DNA of 64,000 nucleotides from CBDCHC01 sp965217075. Lineage in GTDB: Bacteria > Pseudomonadota > Gammaproteobacteria > PS1 > Pseudothioglobaceae. Location of the stretch: assembly GCA_965217075.1 (NCBI GenBank), contig CBDCHC010000012.1:1-64000 (forward strand). The letters are read 5' to 3'. This document shows positions 43,593 through 53,131 of this stretch, piece after piece. Position 1 is the stretch's first letter, and each line of letters begins with the position of its first letter. A program made the position numbers and the translations under genes. Below the pieces are notes generated by a model that was not told the origin of the DNA, did no database searches, and saw nothing but the letters and a program-made list of their open reading frames with translations.

Positions 43593-44984
43593 TTATTTTC
43601 TCCTATAAGTAGTAGAATTTAAATTATCTTCTAAAATAACCCCTATTGCTGCTAATTCATCACGAATTTTATCAGCAGCAATAAAATCTAAATTATCTTT
43701 TGCTAATTGCCTTTGTTTGATTTTTTTCTTGATTGCTTTATCACTAATTTCAATGCCCTTTAATAAAAACTTATCATCTTGCAAAATACCAAGATAACTA
43801 CCTAATGTGCGCATAATACCAGCTAGTGCATTACACAAATCCTTATCTGTAGTGCTATTTATGGTTTTAGCTAATTCAAATAATACTGACAAAGCAATTG
43901 GTGTATTAAAATCATCATTAAGAGCCATATTAAAACGCTGTTTATAATCATAACGCATAGAAATCTCATCAATTACGCTATCACTTGCACCTAAATTACG
44001 AATTGCCAAATATAATTTTGTTAAGCTTGTTTTAGCTAATTTAAGATTAATTTCACTATAATTAAGTGGACTACGATAATGACTGCTTAAAATAAAATAA
44101 CGAATTATTTCACCATTATATTTTTTAAGCACTTCATCTATAGTAAAAAAATTATTAAGAGATTTGCTCATTTTTTCACTAATACCATTATTGTTAACAA
44201 TATTAACAAAACCAGCATGCATCCAAATATTTGCTAATGGACAATCATTTGCTCCTTCACTTTGTGCTATCTCATTTTCATGATGAGGAAAAACCAAGTC
44301 AACTCCACCACCGTGTATATCAAAATGATTACCTAAATAATGATTACTCATAGCAGAACATTCTAAATGCCAACCAGGACGACCGTTACCCCAAGGGCTA
44401 TGCCAATATGGCTCATTTTCTTTGGCTATTTTCCATAAAACAAAATCAAAATCATTGCGTTTATTTTTATCGATCTCAACTCTATTGCCTGCTAATAATT
44501 CATCTATATTTTTAACGCTTAAATCACCATACTTATCAAAAGCATCTACCGAATAATAAACATCTCCATCTTTAGCATTATAAGCCAACCCTTTATCAAT
44601 TAATTTTTGTATTAAATATAGCATTTCATTAATATTTTCTGTTGCTCTAGGCTCAATATCAGGAGCAATATTACCTAATGCTATTTCATCTTTATGCATT
44701 AAATCAATAAATTTATTAGTTAGAGTTTTTATATTTTCCTTTCTTTTAGCAGCACGTTTTATGATTTTATCGTCAATATCAGTTATATTACGTACGTAAG
44801 TAACACTATTAAAATTCCGTCTTAAATGACGCACAACAATATCAAAAACAACCATAATTCTAGCATGTCCTATATGACATCTATCATATACTGTCATACC
44901 ACAAACGTAAATACCAATATTTTTAGCATTAATTGGTTTAAATGTATGCTTTTGTTTAGTTAAGGTATTATAAATTTTTAACAT
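43593..44984 (-). CDS. cysS: Cysteinyl-tRNA synthetase
   Basis: Charges tRNA-Cys. Class I motifs are present: the HIGH signature in YDRCHIGHARIMVVFD near residue 37 and KMSKS in SEKMSKSLNNFF. Zinc-ligand Cys and His residues lie in YVCGMT, WHLECSAMS and FPHHENEIAQSEG. The length of 463 aa is normal. First gene of a likely operon with the response regulator, rhodanese, ubiC and cmoA. Confidence 0.96.
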   Translation of the reverse strand: MLKIYNTLTKQKHTFKPINAKNIGIYVCGMTVYDRCHIGHARIMVVFDIVVRHLRRNFNSVTYVRNITDIDDKIIKRAAKRKENIKTLTNKFIDLMHKDEIALGNIAPDIEPRATENINEMLYLIQKLIDKGLAYNAKDGDVYYSVDAFDKYGDLSVKNIDELLAGNRVEIDKNKRNDFDFVLWKIAKENEPYWHSPWGNGRPGWHLECSAMSNHYLGNHFDIHGGGVDLVFPHHENEIAQSEGANDCPLANIWMHAGFVNIVNNNGISEKMSKSLNNFFTIDEVLKKYNGEIIRYFILSSHYRSPLNYSEINLKLAKTSLTKLYLAIRNLGASDSVIDEISMRYDYKQRFNMALNDDFNTPIALSVLFELAKTINSTTDKDLCNALAGIMRTLGSYLGILQDDKFLLKGIEISDKAIKKKIKQRQLAKDNLDFIAADKIRDELAAIGVILEDNLNSTTYRRK

Positions 44985-45042
44985 AATTCTTTATTTTACA
45001 GTTGTATTAATCTTATTAGTAATATTAAAAAACTCATTCATA

Positions 45043-45618
45043 TTACATAGTTTTTAAAGTAATTCTTAAATATAAAAATCCAGAATAAATAGTAAGAATG
45101 GTAGCTATTATTAACAAAAAAATACCAATAGCATGAATATATTGTGTTAAAAATGGCTGATTATATAATAAAAATAAAATTGCAAAAAATTGTAAAATTG
45201 TTTTAACTTTAGCAATAAATAACACTTTAATTTGTGCCTGAAAACCTATTCTCCCCATCCACTCTCTAAGTGCAGAAATTAAAACTTCACGAGTTATAAT
45301 TATCAAAGAACAAATAGTAATAATCCATGTATGATAAAAATCTATTAATAACACTAATGTGGTTACTACCATTAATTTATCGGCTACTGGATCTAAAAAT
45401 TCTCCTAACTTAGAAATTAATTTCATTTTACGCGCCAAATAACCATCTAAATAATCAGTCATACTAACTATGGCAAATAGTGCAATTAATATAATATTTA
45501 TTAATGAAAGTTTAATATTACTACTTTGTTCTGCTTGTAAATAATACAAAACAATAAAAATTGGAATTATAACAATTCTTGATAAAGTGAGAATAGTTGG
45601 TATGTTTAATTTAGGCAC
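45043..45618 (-). CDS. pgsA: Phosphatidylglycerophosphate synthase
   Basis: Inner-membrane enzyme that joins CDP-diacylglycerol and glycerol 3-phosphate on the way to phosphatidylglycerol. The CDP-alcohol transferase motif D-G-x2-A-R-x8-G-x3-D-x3-D is visible as DGYLARKMKLISKLGEFLDPVAD, written here in two overlapping parts: DGYLARKM and LGEFLDPVADKL. Several membrane helices follow. 191 aa, normal size. It lies 58 nt before cysS and after tRNA-Arg. Confidence 0.92.
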   Translation of the reverse strand: MPKLNIPTILTLSRIVIIPIFIVLYYLQAEQSSNIKLSLINIILIALFAIVSMTDYLDGYLARKMKLISKLGEFLDPVADKLMVVTTLVLLIDFYHTWIITICSLIIITREVLISALREWMGRIGFQAQIKVLFIAKVKTILQFFAILFLLYNQPFLTQYIHAIGIFLLIIATILTIYSGFLYLRITLKTM

Positions 45619-45634
45619 TTAAATTTTAAAAAAA

Positions 45635-45711
45635 TGGTGCGCTCGGCAGGAGTCGAACCTGCAACCGCTCGGTTCGTAGCCGAGTACTCTATCCAATTGA
45701 GCTACGAGCGC
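45635..45711 (-). tRNA. tRNA-Arg (ACG)
   Basis: The acceptor stem GCGCTCG pairs with CGAGCGC, then A-CCA, so CCA is encoded. The D-stem is AGCTC with the matching GAGT side, the anticodon stem is CTCGG/CCGAG around CTACGAA (anticodon ACG), and the T-arm is GCAGG TTCGAAC CCTGC-like. ACG would normally be edited to ICG by TadA. It lies upstream of pgsA on the same strand. Confidence 0.95.
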
Positions 45712-45809
45712 TTAAAAATACTATAAATTTACTATAGTAAAATATGAAAATTATACCCGATAATTACTAATTATACTGCTAAAATACCTGCTTTTATTTA
45801 TTATAATAT

Positions 45810-46445
45810 ATGCAAAATTATAAACAACAATTTATTGATTTTATTATTGAAGCAGGTGCTCTTAAATTTGGTAATTTTAAATTAAAATCAGGACGCATAT
45901 CACCATATTTTTTTAATGCTGGAGTATTTAATACTGCTAAATATTTATCAACATTAGGCGCATTTTATGCTCAAGCAATTAATGAACATAACCTACATTT
46001 TAATGTGTTGTTTGGTCCTGCTTATAAAGGTATTCCTATTGCTACTAGCACTGCTATTGCGCTATATAATCATTTTCAACAAAATGTTAATTATTGCTTT
46101 AATCGCAAAGAAAAGAAAAATCATGGTGAAGGGGGCGTAATTGTAGGTTCTAAATTAATTGGTGGTGTGCTAATTATTGACGATGTAATTACAGCTGGCA
46201 CTGCAATTAACGAAGCTATAACAATTATTAGTGCAAATAAAGCTAAAGTTAATAATGTAATAGTTGCTTTAGATAGAAAGGAAAAGAGTACAAATAATAT
46301 CTCTGCTATTGCTGAAATTGAACAAAAACATAAAATAAAAATACATAGTATTATAAATATAGATGATATTATTTTATACTTAGAAAATAATAATAATAAT
46401 ATGTTAGAGAATATAAAAGATTATCGTAAAAAATACGGCGTATAA
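45810..46445 (+). CDS. pyrE: Orotate phosphoribosyltransferase
   Basis: Adds ribose phosphate from PRPP to orotate in pyrimidine synthesis. It has the N-terminal ALKFGNFKLKSGRISPYFFNAG, split here as ALKFGNFKLKSGR and SPYFFNAG, then FGPAYKGIPIA, the RKEKKNHGEGG loop, and the PRPP motif VLIIDDVITAGTA. The length of 211 aa is normal. A TATAAT ends 3 nt before the ATG, so the true promoter is probably the TATACT further upstream or the start codon is used with almost no leader. Confidence 0.95.
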   Translation: MQNYKQQFIDFIIEAGALKFGNFKLKSGRISPYFFNAGVFNTAKYLSTLGAFYAQAINEHNLHFNVLFGPAYKGIPIATSTAIALYNHFQQNVNYCFNRKEKKNHGEGGVIVGSKLIGGVLIIDDVITAGTAINEAITIISANKAKVNNVIVALDRKEKSTNNISAIAEIEQKHKIKIHSIINIDDIILYLENNNNNMLENIKDYRKKYGV

Positions 46446-46488
46446 CTTGCATTTATTATTATTTTAATGGATAATTAACGCTTTTTTT

Positions 46489-46564
46489 GGCCGAATAGCT
46501 CAGTCGGTAGAGCAAGGGACTGAAAATCCCTGTGTCCCTAGTTCGATTCTAGGTTCGGCCACCA
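46489..46564 (+). tRNA. tRNA-Phe (GAA)
   Basis: The acceptor stem GGCCGAA pairs with TTCGGCC, and ACCA is encoded. The anticodon arm GGGAC-TGAAAAT-CCC gives GAA, and the T-arm is CCTAG TTCGATT CTAGG. It stands alone between pyrE and the convergent cytochrome b561 gene. Confidence 0.95.
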
Positions 46565-46619
46565 TAAATAATATTTAATTATTAATGAATTAAATATATC
46601 TTTTAACAAGAGCTTTAAA

Positions 46620-47177
46620 TTAATTAATTCTTCTGCCTAACATTCTTTTTAAAATATTATCCTTATCAATTAAATGATGCTTAATAGCAGCTAAAAAATG
46701 TAGCACTATCACATAAATTGCAATATTACCAACTATTTCATGTGTTTCGTGTGCAAATTTAGCTAGCTGCTCATTATGAGCTATGGCTTTTTGCGTAATT
46801 GGATCAAAATTTGCAGCAATAATTTCAAAACCAAATACAGAGACACCAAAACCACCGGCTCCAGACATAATAAAACCAGAGATTGGCATAATTATAGTGA
46901 TTATAATAAGTGCATAATGCATCAAAGTAGCTATTTTGTGCTCAAATGCTTTTGTAGTACTGATTGGCTTTAACCAGCCATTCATAAAACGCCAAATAAC
47001 TCTAATAACAATAAAAACAGCAATTAATACTCCAAAAGATTTATGCCATGGATATAACTCAGATATTTCATTTTCTTCCATATAAATGCCAACTGTTATA
47101 AGTCCTATAATAGTAATAGCAATAAACCAATGAAGAAAAATAGTTATGACTGATAATTTTAGTTTTGTATCCCTCAT
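46620..47177 (-). CDS. Cytochrome b561-family protein
   Basis: A four-helix membrane cytochrome with the usual heme-ligand histidines: FLHWFIAI in helix 1, YPWHKSFGV, LMHYALIII, and ETHEIVGNIAIYVIVLHFLA with HH after the last helix. Relatives pass electrons from quinol, some to superoxide. I place the start at MRDTK (ATG 47175-47177) because AAAGGA lies 6 nt upstream; an in-frame ATG 10 codons earlier has none. About 185 aa. Confidence 0.88.
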   Translation of the reverse strand: MRDTKLKLSVITIFLHWFIAITIIGLITVGIYMEENEISELYPWHKSFGVLIAVFIVIRVIWRFMNGWLKPISTTKAFEHKIATLMHYALIIITIIMPISGFIMSGAGGFGVSVFGFEIIAANFDPITQKAIAHNEQLAKFAHETHEIVGNIAIYVIVLHFLAAIKHHLIDKDNILKRMLGRRIN

Positions 47178-47269
47178 AATTAATCCTTTAAAATAAAAAA
47201 CAGCCATTGTATCATAAAATAAATAAAATCACTACAGTATAATAACTCAATTTATTAAATATTATCCTA

Positions 47270-49054
47270 ATGCAATATATTCGTAATTTTTCAATCATTG
47301 CTCATATTGATCATGGTAAATCTACCATAGCTGATAGGTTTATTCAATTTTGCCATGGTTTAAGCGATAGAGAAATGTCGTCACAAGTATTAGATTCAAT
47401 GGATATTGAAAAAGAACGCGGCATAACTATTAAATCACAAAGTGTAACTATTAATTATAAAGCAAAAAATGGTATTACCTATAAACTAAATTTTATTGAC
47501 ACTCCTGGTCATGTAGATTTTTCTTATGAAGTTTCTCGTTCGTTATCTGCTTGTGAAGGAGCTTTATTAATTGTTGATAGCACTCAAGGTGTTGAAGCAC
47601 AAACTGTTGCTAATTGCTATAGTGCTATAGAACAAGGGATAGAAGTAATACCTGTATTAAATAAAATAGACTTACCCGCTGCAGATACTGATAAAGTTAT
47701 TAGTGAAATAGAAAATATAATTGGGATTGAAGCAACAGATGCTGTGCTTGCCAGTGCTAAAAATGGTATCGGCATTGAAGATATTTTAGAACAAATTGTA
47801 GTGAAAATACCGCCACCAACAGGCAATATTAATGCCTCATTAAAAGCTCTTATTATTGACTCTTGGTTTGATAATTATTTAGGCGTAGTATCTTTAGTGC
47901 GTATTTTTGATGGTAATATTCAGCAAAAAAATATAATTAAAATGCTTTCTAATAAAAACGAACATATTATAGAAGAAGTTGGTATATTTACCCCAAAACG
48001 CACAATAACCAATAAATTATCTGCAGGTGAGGTAGGTTTTTTAGTTGCTGGTATTAAACAAATAGATGGCGCGCCAGTTGGTGATACTATAACTACTGTA
48101 AAAAATGGAGTAAGTAAAGCATTGTCAGGCTTTAAGCCTGTACAAAGTCGTGTATTTGCAGGACTTTTTCCAGCATCAGGTGATGAATATGAAAAATTTA
48201 GAGATGCTTTGGCTAAACTGCGTTTAAATGATGCAGCTTTGCAATACGAGCCAGAAAACTCAGACGCACTTGGTTTTGGCTTTAGAGTTGGTTTTTTAGG
48301 TATGCTTCATATGGAAATTGTACAAGAAAGATTAGAAAAAGAATACAACCTAAATTTAATTATAACCGCACCAACAGTAATATATGAAATCTTAACTAAT
48401 AACAACAAAGTTTTAACGATTGATAATCCATCTAAATTACCAAATAGGCAAATTATTACTGAATTTCGTGAACCAATTATATGCGCTAATATTTTAGTAA
48501 CTGATAATTTTGTTGGCAATGTAATCAAACTATGCATAGCAAGAAGAGGTGTGCAAAAAAATATTAGTTACCTTGACTCGCAAGTTTCACTAAGTTATGC
48601 GATACCTTTAAGCGAAATTGTATTAGATTTTTTTGATAAATTAAAAAGTATTTCACGTGGCTTTGCTTCTATGGATTATGAATTTTCTCATTATGCGGTT
48701 AGTGATTTAATTAAACTAGATATTTTAATAAACAATGAAAAAGTAGATGCTTTATCGCTTATAATTCATAAACAAAATTCTACTAATAAAGGACGTGAGA
48801 TAGTAGAAAAAATGAAAGAGTTAATACCAAGACAAATGTTTGATGTAGCTATCCAAGCAGTTATTGGCAGTAAAATTATATGTAGGGCAAATGTTAAAGC
48901 CTTAAGAAAAAATGTTACTGCTAAATGTTATGGTGGCGATATTAGTCGTAAACGTAAATTATTAGAAAAACAAAAAAAAGGTAAAAAAAGAATGCGTAGT
49001 ATAGGAAAAGTAGATATTCCGCAAGAGGCGTTTTTGGCTGTATTGCATATATAA
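47270..49054 (+). CDS. lepA: Elongation factor 4
   Basis: Ribosome-bound GTPase, thought to act in initiation or back-translocation. G motifs are clear: AHIDHGKST (G1), ERGITI (G2), DTPGHVDF (G3), NKIDLP (G4). The C-terminal LepA-specific domain ends with CYGGDISRKRKLLEKQKKGKKRM (in parts: CYGGDISRKRKLLEKQ and KKGKKRM). 594 aa, normal. TATAAT at 47239-47244 could be its -10 box. Convergent with comEC, 6 nt between stops. Confidence 0.97.
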   Translation: MQYIRNFSIIAHIDHGKSTIADRFIQFCHGLSDREMSSQVLDSMDIEKERGITIKSQSVTINYKAKNGITYKLNFIDTPGHVDFSYEVSRSLSACEGALLIVDSTQGVEAQTVANCYSAIEQGIEVIPVLNKIDLPAADTDKVISEIENIIGIEATDAVLASAKNGIGIEDILEQIVVKIPPPTGNINASLKALIIDSWFDNYLGVVSLVRIFDGNIQQKNIIKMLSNKNEHIIEEVGIFTPKRTITNKLSAGEVGFLVAGIKQIDGAPVGDTITTVKNGVSKALSGFKPVQSRVFAGLFPASGDEYEKFRDALAKLRLNDAALQYEPENSDALGFGFRVGFLGMLHMEIVQERLEKEYNLNLIITAPTVIYEILTNNNKVLTIDNPSKLPNRQIITEFREPIICANILVTDNFVGNVIKLCIARRGVQKNISYLDSQVSLSYAIPLSEIVLDFFDKLKSISRGFASMDYEFSHYAVSDLIKLDILINNEKVDALSLIIHKQNSTNKGREIVEKMKELIPRQMFDVAIQAVIGSKIICRANVKALRKNVTAKCYGGDISRKRKLLEKQKKGKKRMRSIGKVDIPQEAFLAVLHI

Positions 49055-49060
49055 AAAATA

Positions 49061-51283
49061 TTATTTACATAAGCGATGATAATATTTTTTATTATCAATT
49101 CTATATTGATTGATAGCTAAAGTAGCTAAATTAATTTTTATTTCTCCACTGCAATTTGTACTAAATAATTTTATATTTAATTTTTTGTATCTATTTATTA
49201 CTTCTAAAGCCGGATGTTTAAATCTATTTTTATAGCCACTGGAAACTATAGCTATTTTTGGTTTTACTTGTTGCAAAAACTCTATTGTTGAAGAGCTTTT
49301 ACTACCATGATGTGGAACGAGCAATACATCGCTTTTCAATCTATTACCGTATTTTTTAATTAAATACCTCTCTGCCTTTTTTTCAATATCTGCTGTAAGT
49401 AAAAAACTATACTTGCCGCTAATTTTAAGCACACAAGAATTATTATTGCCACTAAATTTATTATCAGTGCTAAATATCTCAAATAAATAATTACCAAAAT
49501 ACCAACTTCTATCCTCTTTGCATGTTTTTTTAAAGGGAGTTATAAGTTCTTTTGCTGTGTGTTGTTTTAATATAGCAGGTAATCCACCAATATGATCTTT
49601 ATCTGTATGTGAAATAATAATTTTATCTAAAATACTTACATTTTTAGCTGCTAAAAAAGGATTAACAACAGTATCACCCATGCTTTTACCAGACAAAAAT
49701 TTATCACCAGTATCATACAATAAAGAATAATTGTTATCAATAAAAACTACTGATAAACCCTGAGAAACATCTAATATATATAAATTGTGTTCTACTTTTT
49801 TTGTTTGCAATACAATGGTTATTAAAATAATAATAGCAAATAAATATAGACGTGAAATTTTTAATAATACAATAATTGCTATAATTATAATTGCTATAAA
49901 ACTTAAACTATCGCCAATAAAATAATAAATTTTATTAAAATCGCTTTTAGCTAAATATGATAATAAATCAAATATATAGCTTAATATGTTATTATTTAAA
50001 CTTAAAATAAATTGTGCTAAAGAATTAATTTCTAATATAACAAATAAAGCACCTATTAAAGACAATGGCACAATTAATATACTAAAAATGGGGATTGCAA
50101 CTAAATTTGCTATAATAGATAATAAATAAATATTGTGAAAAAATAACAACAATAATGGTGCTAAAGTAATAGTGATAATTAGTTGTAAATATATGCTAAA
50201 TTTAATTTTAGCAAACCATGAATTAGTTGTTTTACTATTATCTATTACATAAATAATAATAGCGACAATAGCAAAAGACAACCAAAAACCAATATCTAAT
50301 ACTGATAGTGGATTAATAAGAAGCACACAAAATAAAGCTAAATTATACAATTGCCATTTATTATATTTATGCCTAAAAATAATACCTATCATAGCGGCAC
50401 AAAGCATAATAAAAGCACGTTGTACAGGAATATTAAACCCTGCCAATGTAGCATAAATAAAAGCAAATAAAATAGTTATATAAGCAGATAAATTTATAAG
50501 CGGAATACGATTTATAATTACCTTAAAACTAAAAATAAGTTTAGTTAATAAAAATATTATTATAGCAATAATAGCAATATGTAGTCCAGAAATAACACTT
50601 AAATGAGTTGTGTTAGTGGTATTTAAAATTTGCCAAGTTTTATTATTTATTAGCGACTTATCGCCGATAACAAGAGCGTTAATAATACCTATATATTCTA
50701 AATCTTCAACAGCATTTATAATTTTATTTCGAATATTTTGCCGCCAATTATTAATTATTGCTAGATTAGTGCGCGCAATAAATTTATATCCTTTTTTTAA
50801 ATTAACATAAGCTGTGGCGTCAATCCCACGCAAAAACAACCACTTTTCATAATCAAATGTAGCTGTATTACGCGCAGTGTTATTTTTTTTTAATTTAATA
50901 TTAAAGCGCCATTTTTCACCTGGCAGTAATTTAGGGCGATTTTTACCATAAATAGCAACTTTAATTTTAGCTATAAATGGCTTTTGTGTAATAAAAATAA
51001 AGCTATCTCTATAGTTATTACTATTTACCAATGATGATATAGTGCCTGTTGTTGTTATATATTTATTATAAAATTTATTATCTATATAATTTGTATTATT
51101 ATAAGCATATATATACGAAAATATATAACCAATGCTAATAATAATTAATATTATATTGCTTGATTTTTTATAAAATAATATAAATAAAAAAAATATTGTA
51201 GCTAGTATTAGATAATTAATTTCTAATAAACTTTGTTGATTAAAAATAAAAATACCAAGCAAAAAAGATAATGATAAATACAT
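49061..51283 (-). CDS. comEC: ComEC/Rec2 DNA-uptake channel
   Basis: Inner-membrane channel for single-stranded DNA entry in natural transformation. The N-terminal DUF4131-like part is followed by the competence domain with VISGLHIAIIAI and about ten membrane helices. The C-terminal metallo-beta-lactamase-like domain has SHTDKDHIGG and LVPHHGSKSS. 740 aa, complete. No other competence genes are in the window. If functional, it would give a route for exchange of adhesin modules, but that is speculation. Confidence 0.92.
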   Translation of the reverse strand: MYLSLSFLLGIFIFNQQSLLEINYLILATIFFLFILFYKKSSNIILIIISIGYIFSYIYAYNNTNYIDNKFYNKYITTTGTISSLVNSNNYRDSFIFITQKPFIAKIKVAIYGKNRPKLLPGEKWRFNIKLKKNNTARNTATFDYEKWLFLRGIDATAYVNLKKGYKFIARTNLAIINNWRQNIRNKIINAVEDLEYIGIINALVIGDKSLINNKTWQILNTTNTTHLSVISGLHIAIIAIIIFLLTKLIFSFKVIINRIPLINLSAYITILFAFIYATLAGFNIPVQRAFIMLCAAMIGIIFRHKYNKWQLYNLALFCVLLINPLSVLDIGFWLSFAIVAIIIYVIDNSKTTNSWFAKIKFSIYLQLIITITLAPLLLLFFHNIYLLSIIANLVAIPIFSILIVPLSLIGALFVILEINSLAQFILSLNNNILSYIFDLLSYLAKSDFNKIYYFIGDSLSFIAIIIIAIIVLLKISRLYLFAIIILITIVLQTKKVEHNLYILDVSQGLSVVFIDNNYSLLYDTGDKFLSGKSMGDTVVNPFLAAKNVSILDKIIISHTDKDHIGGLPAILKQHTAKELITPFKKTCKEDRSWYFGNYLFEIFSTDNKFSGNNNSCVLKISGKYSFLLTADIEKKAERYLIKKYGNRLKSDVLLVPHHGSKSSSTIEFLQQVKPKIAIVSSGYKNRFKHPALEVINRYKKLNIKLFSTNCSGEIKINLATLAINQYRIDNKKYYHRLCK

Positions 51284-51529
51284 AAATCCTTGTTTAAACG
51301 AACCAAAATAATAAAAGTTATCCTCAATTTTGTTGATTATAGTATAAAAATGTATTAAATATTATATAGTTATAATTTAATTTTATATAAATAATTGATT
51401 TTACAATAAAAAATATATACTATTGATTTTATTACAAAAATATATAAAAGCTAATTATTGGTTGTATTTATGTTCTATATTTACAAGTTATCAACTGAGT
51501 TATCCACAGTTTTGTTAATAAGATAAAAA
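51284..51529. other. AT-rich spacer with DnaA-box-like sites
   Basis: A 246-nt gap between fabF and comEC. At 51487-51510 two 12-mers stand in tandem, AGTTATCAACTG and AGTTATCCACAG, the second containing a perfect DnaA box (TTATCCACA, 51500-51508). Near-matches lie at 51318-51326 (TTATCCTCA) and, reversed, 51331-51339 (TGTTGATTA). Between them the DNA is almost pure A/T. It could be a DnaA-binding site; there is no dnaA, gidA or gene-strand switch to support an origin. Confidence 0.35.
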
Positions 51530-52765
51530 TTATATTTTTGCAAGCAATATAGAAGCATTAGTGCCGCCAAAACCAAAAGAATTAGAAATAGCATAATTAA
51601 TTTTTAGCGTTCTAGCATGATTAGCACAGTAGTCTAAATCACACTTTTCATCTTGGTTAAAAATATTAATAGTTGGTGGTGCAATTTGCTCTTTAATGCT
51701 AAGGGCAGTAAATATTGCTTCAATTCCTCCAGCTGCTCCTAATAAATGTCCTGTCATTGATTTTGTAGAACTTATTACAATATTTTTTGCATGGGTGCCT
51801 AGGGCTAATTTTGTTGCATCTGTTTCTGCCTGATCTCCTGCTAAAGTTGAAGTTCCATGTGCATTTATATAATCTATCTTATTAGTATTAATATTAGCAT
51901 CACGGCAAGCATTTTGCATGCAACGAGCAGCGCCTTCTCCATTTTTAATTGGAAGGGTCATATGATAAGCATCAGCACTCATACCATAACCTTTAATTTC
52001 AGCATAAATATTGGCACCTCTTTTTTTAGCATGCTCATATTCCTCTAATACTACAACTCCAGCGCCATCACCTAATACAAAGCCATCCCTATTTTTATCC
52101 CATGGACGTGAGGCTGTAAGATAATCATCGTTACGGGTTGATAATGCACGTGCTGCTGCAAAACCACCAAGACCAGTGTTTGTAGTACTCATTTCAGCTC
52201 CACCTGCAACCATTATGTCAGCATCGCCGTAGGCTATTACACGAGCAGCATCGCCAATATTATGCGTGCCAGTACTACAAGCTGTAGTGATAGAAAAATT
52301 AGGGCCCTGCATACCGTATTTGATAGATAAATTACCAGATATCATATTGATTATAGCAGATGGGACAAAAAATGGCGAAATTCGTCTAGCCCCTTTGTCG
52401 CGAAATATGTTAGTGGTTTTTTCAATAGTGGCTAAACCACCAATACCAGAGCCAATAGCAACCCCAATACGATGACGATTATTATCAAGTATTTCTACAC
52501 CACTATCTGTTATTGCATCAATCCCAGCTGCTATACCGTAATGAATAAAAGCATCCATCTTTTTAGCGTCTTTATTACTTAAATAATTAGCAATATCAAA
52601 GTTTTTAACAGAGCCACCAAAACTAACACTTTGACCTGCAGTATCAATAATACTAAGTTTATTTATACCAGATATGCCTTCTTTAATATTATACCATGCA
52701 TCTTTAACATTAGATCCAACTGGGCTAATTATACCTAACCCCGTTATTACTACTCTTCTTTTCAT
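51530..52765 (-). CDS. fabF: 3-oxoacyl-ACP synthase II
   Basis: Condenses malonyl-ACP with acyl-ACP in fatty acid elongation. The catalytic Cys is in TTACSTGTHNIG, and the two His are in NAHGTST and STKSMTGHLLGAAGG. The C-terminal SNSFGFGGTNAS closes the fold. 411 aa, normal. It lies after acpP on the same strand with a terminator hairpin between them, so it may be partly or separately transcribed. Confidence 0.96.
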   Translation of the reverse strand: MKRRVVITGLGIISPVGSNVKDAWYNIKEGISGINKLSIIDTAGQSVSFGGSVKNFDIANYLSNKDAKKMDAFIHYGIAAGIDAITDSGVEILDNNRHRIGVAIGSGIGGLATIEKTTNIFRDKGARRISPFFVPSAIINMISGNLSIKYGMQGPNFSITTACSTGTHNIGDAARVIAYGDADIMVAGGAEMSTTNTGLGGFAAARALSTRNDDYLTASRPWDKNRDGFVLGDGAGVVVLEEYEHAKKRGANIYAEIKGYGMSADAYHMTLPIKNGEGAARCMQNACRDANINTNKIDYINAHGTSTLAGDQAETDATKLALGTHAKNIVISSTKSMTGHLLGAAGGIEAIFTALSIKEQIAPPTINIFNQDEKCDLDYCANHARTLKINYAISNSFGFGGTNASILLAKI

Positions 52766-52788
52766 ATTTTAGAAACTATTATTTGTAT

Positions 52789-52816
52789 AAAAAAAAGCGC
52801 CATTAGTAGCGCTTTT
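52789..52816 (-). terminator. Terminator between acpP and fabF
   Basis: On the minus strand AAAAGCGC pairs with GCGCTTTT around TACTAATG and runs into eight T. It starts about 18 nt past the acpP stop. Its place would let acpP be made in excess over fabF. Confidence 0.8.
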
Positions 52817-52834
52817 ATTTAAATCAACTAACAC

Positions 52835-53065
52835 TTAAGAAGCATGTTTATTAACATAATCAATAGCTTGCTGCACTGTAGTAATTTTCTCTGCGTCATC
52901 GTCTGGTATTTCGCACTCAAATTCCTCTTCAAGAGACATAACTAATTCAACAGTATCAAGTGAATCTGCTCCTAAATCATCAATAAATGAAGCATTATTA
53001 TCAATTTCACCACTTACATCTAATTGCTCAGCAACAATTTTTTTAACCTTTTCTTCAATACTCAT
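52835..53065 (-). CDS. acpP: Acyl carrier protein
   Basis: Carries growing acyl chains on a phosphopantetheine arm attached to Ser35 in GADSLDTVEL. 76 aa, strongly acidic, helical, normal in length. AAGG lies 10 nt upstream of the ATG. It is followed by a strong terminator and then fabF. Confidence 0.97.
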   Translation of the reverse strand: MSIEEKVKKIVAEQLDVSGEIDNNASFIDDLGADSLDTVELVMSLEEEFECEIPDDDAEKITTVQQAIDYVNKHAS

Positions 53066-53131
53066 TAACTTTATGCCTTTTTAAAAAAAATTATCATTTT
53101 ATAGCAAAAAAAACTATTAGCAATGAATAAA

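Noticed and set aside
51284..51529. Chromosomal origin oriC
   Set aside because: Only two good boxes, no dnaA, dnaN, gidA or parAB nearby, and genes on both sides run in the same direction. Kept only as a low-confidence DnaA-site candidate.
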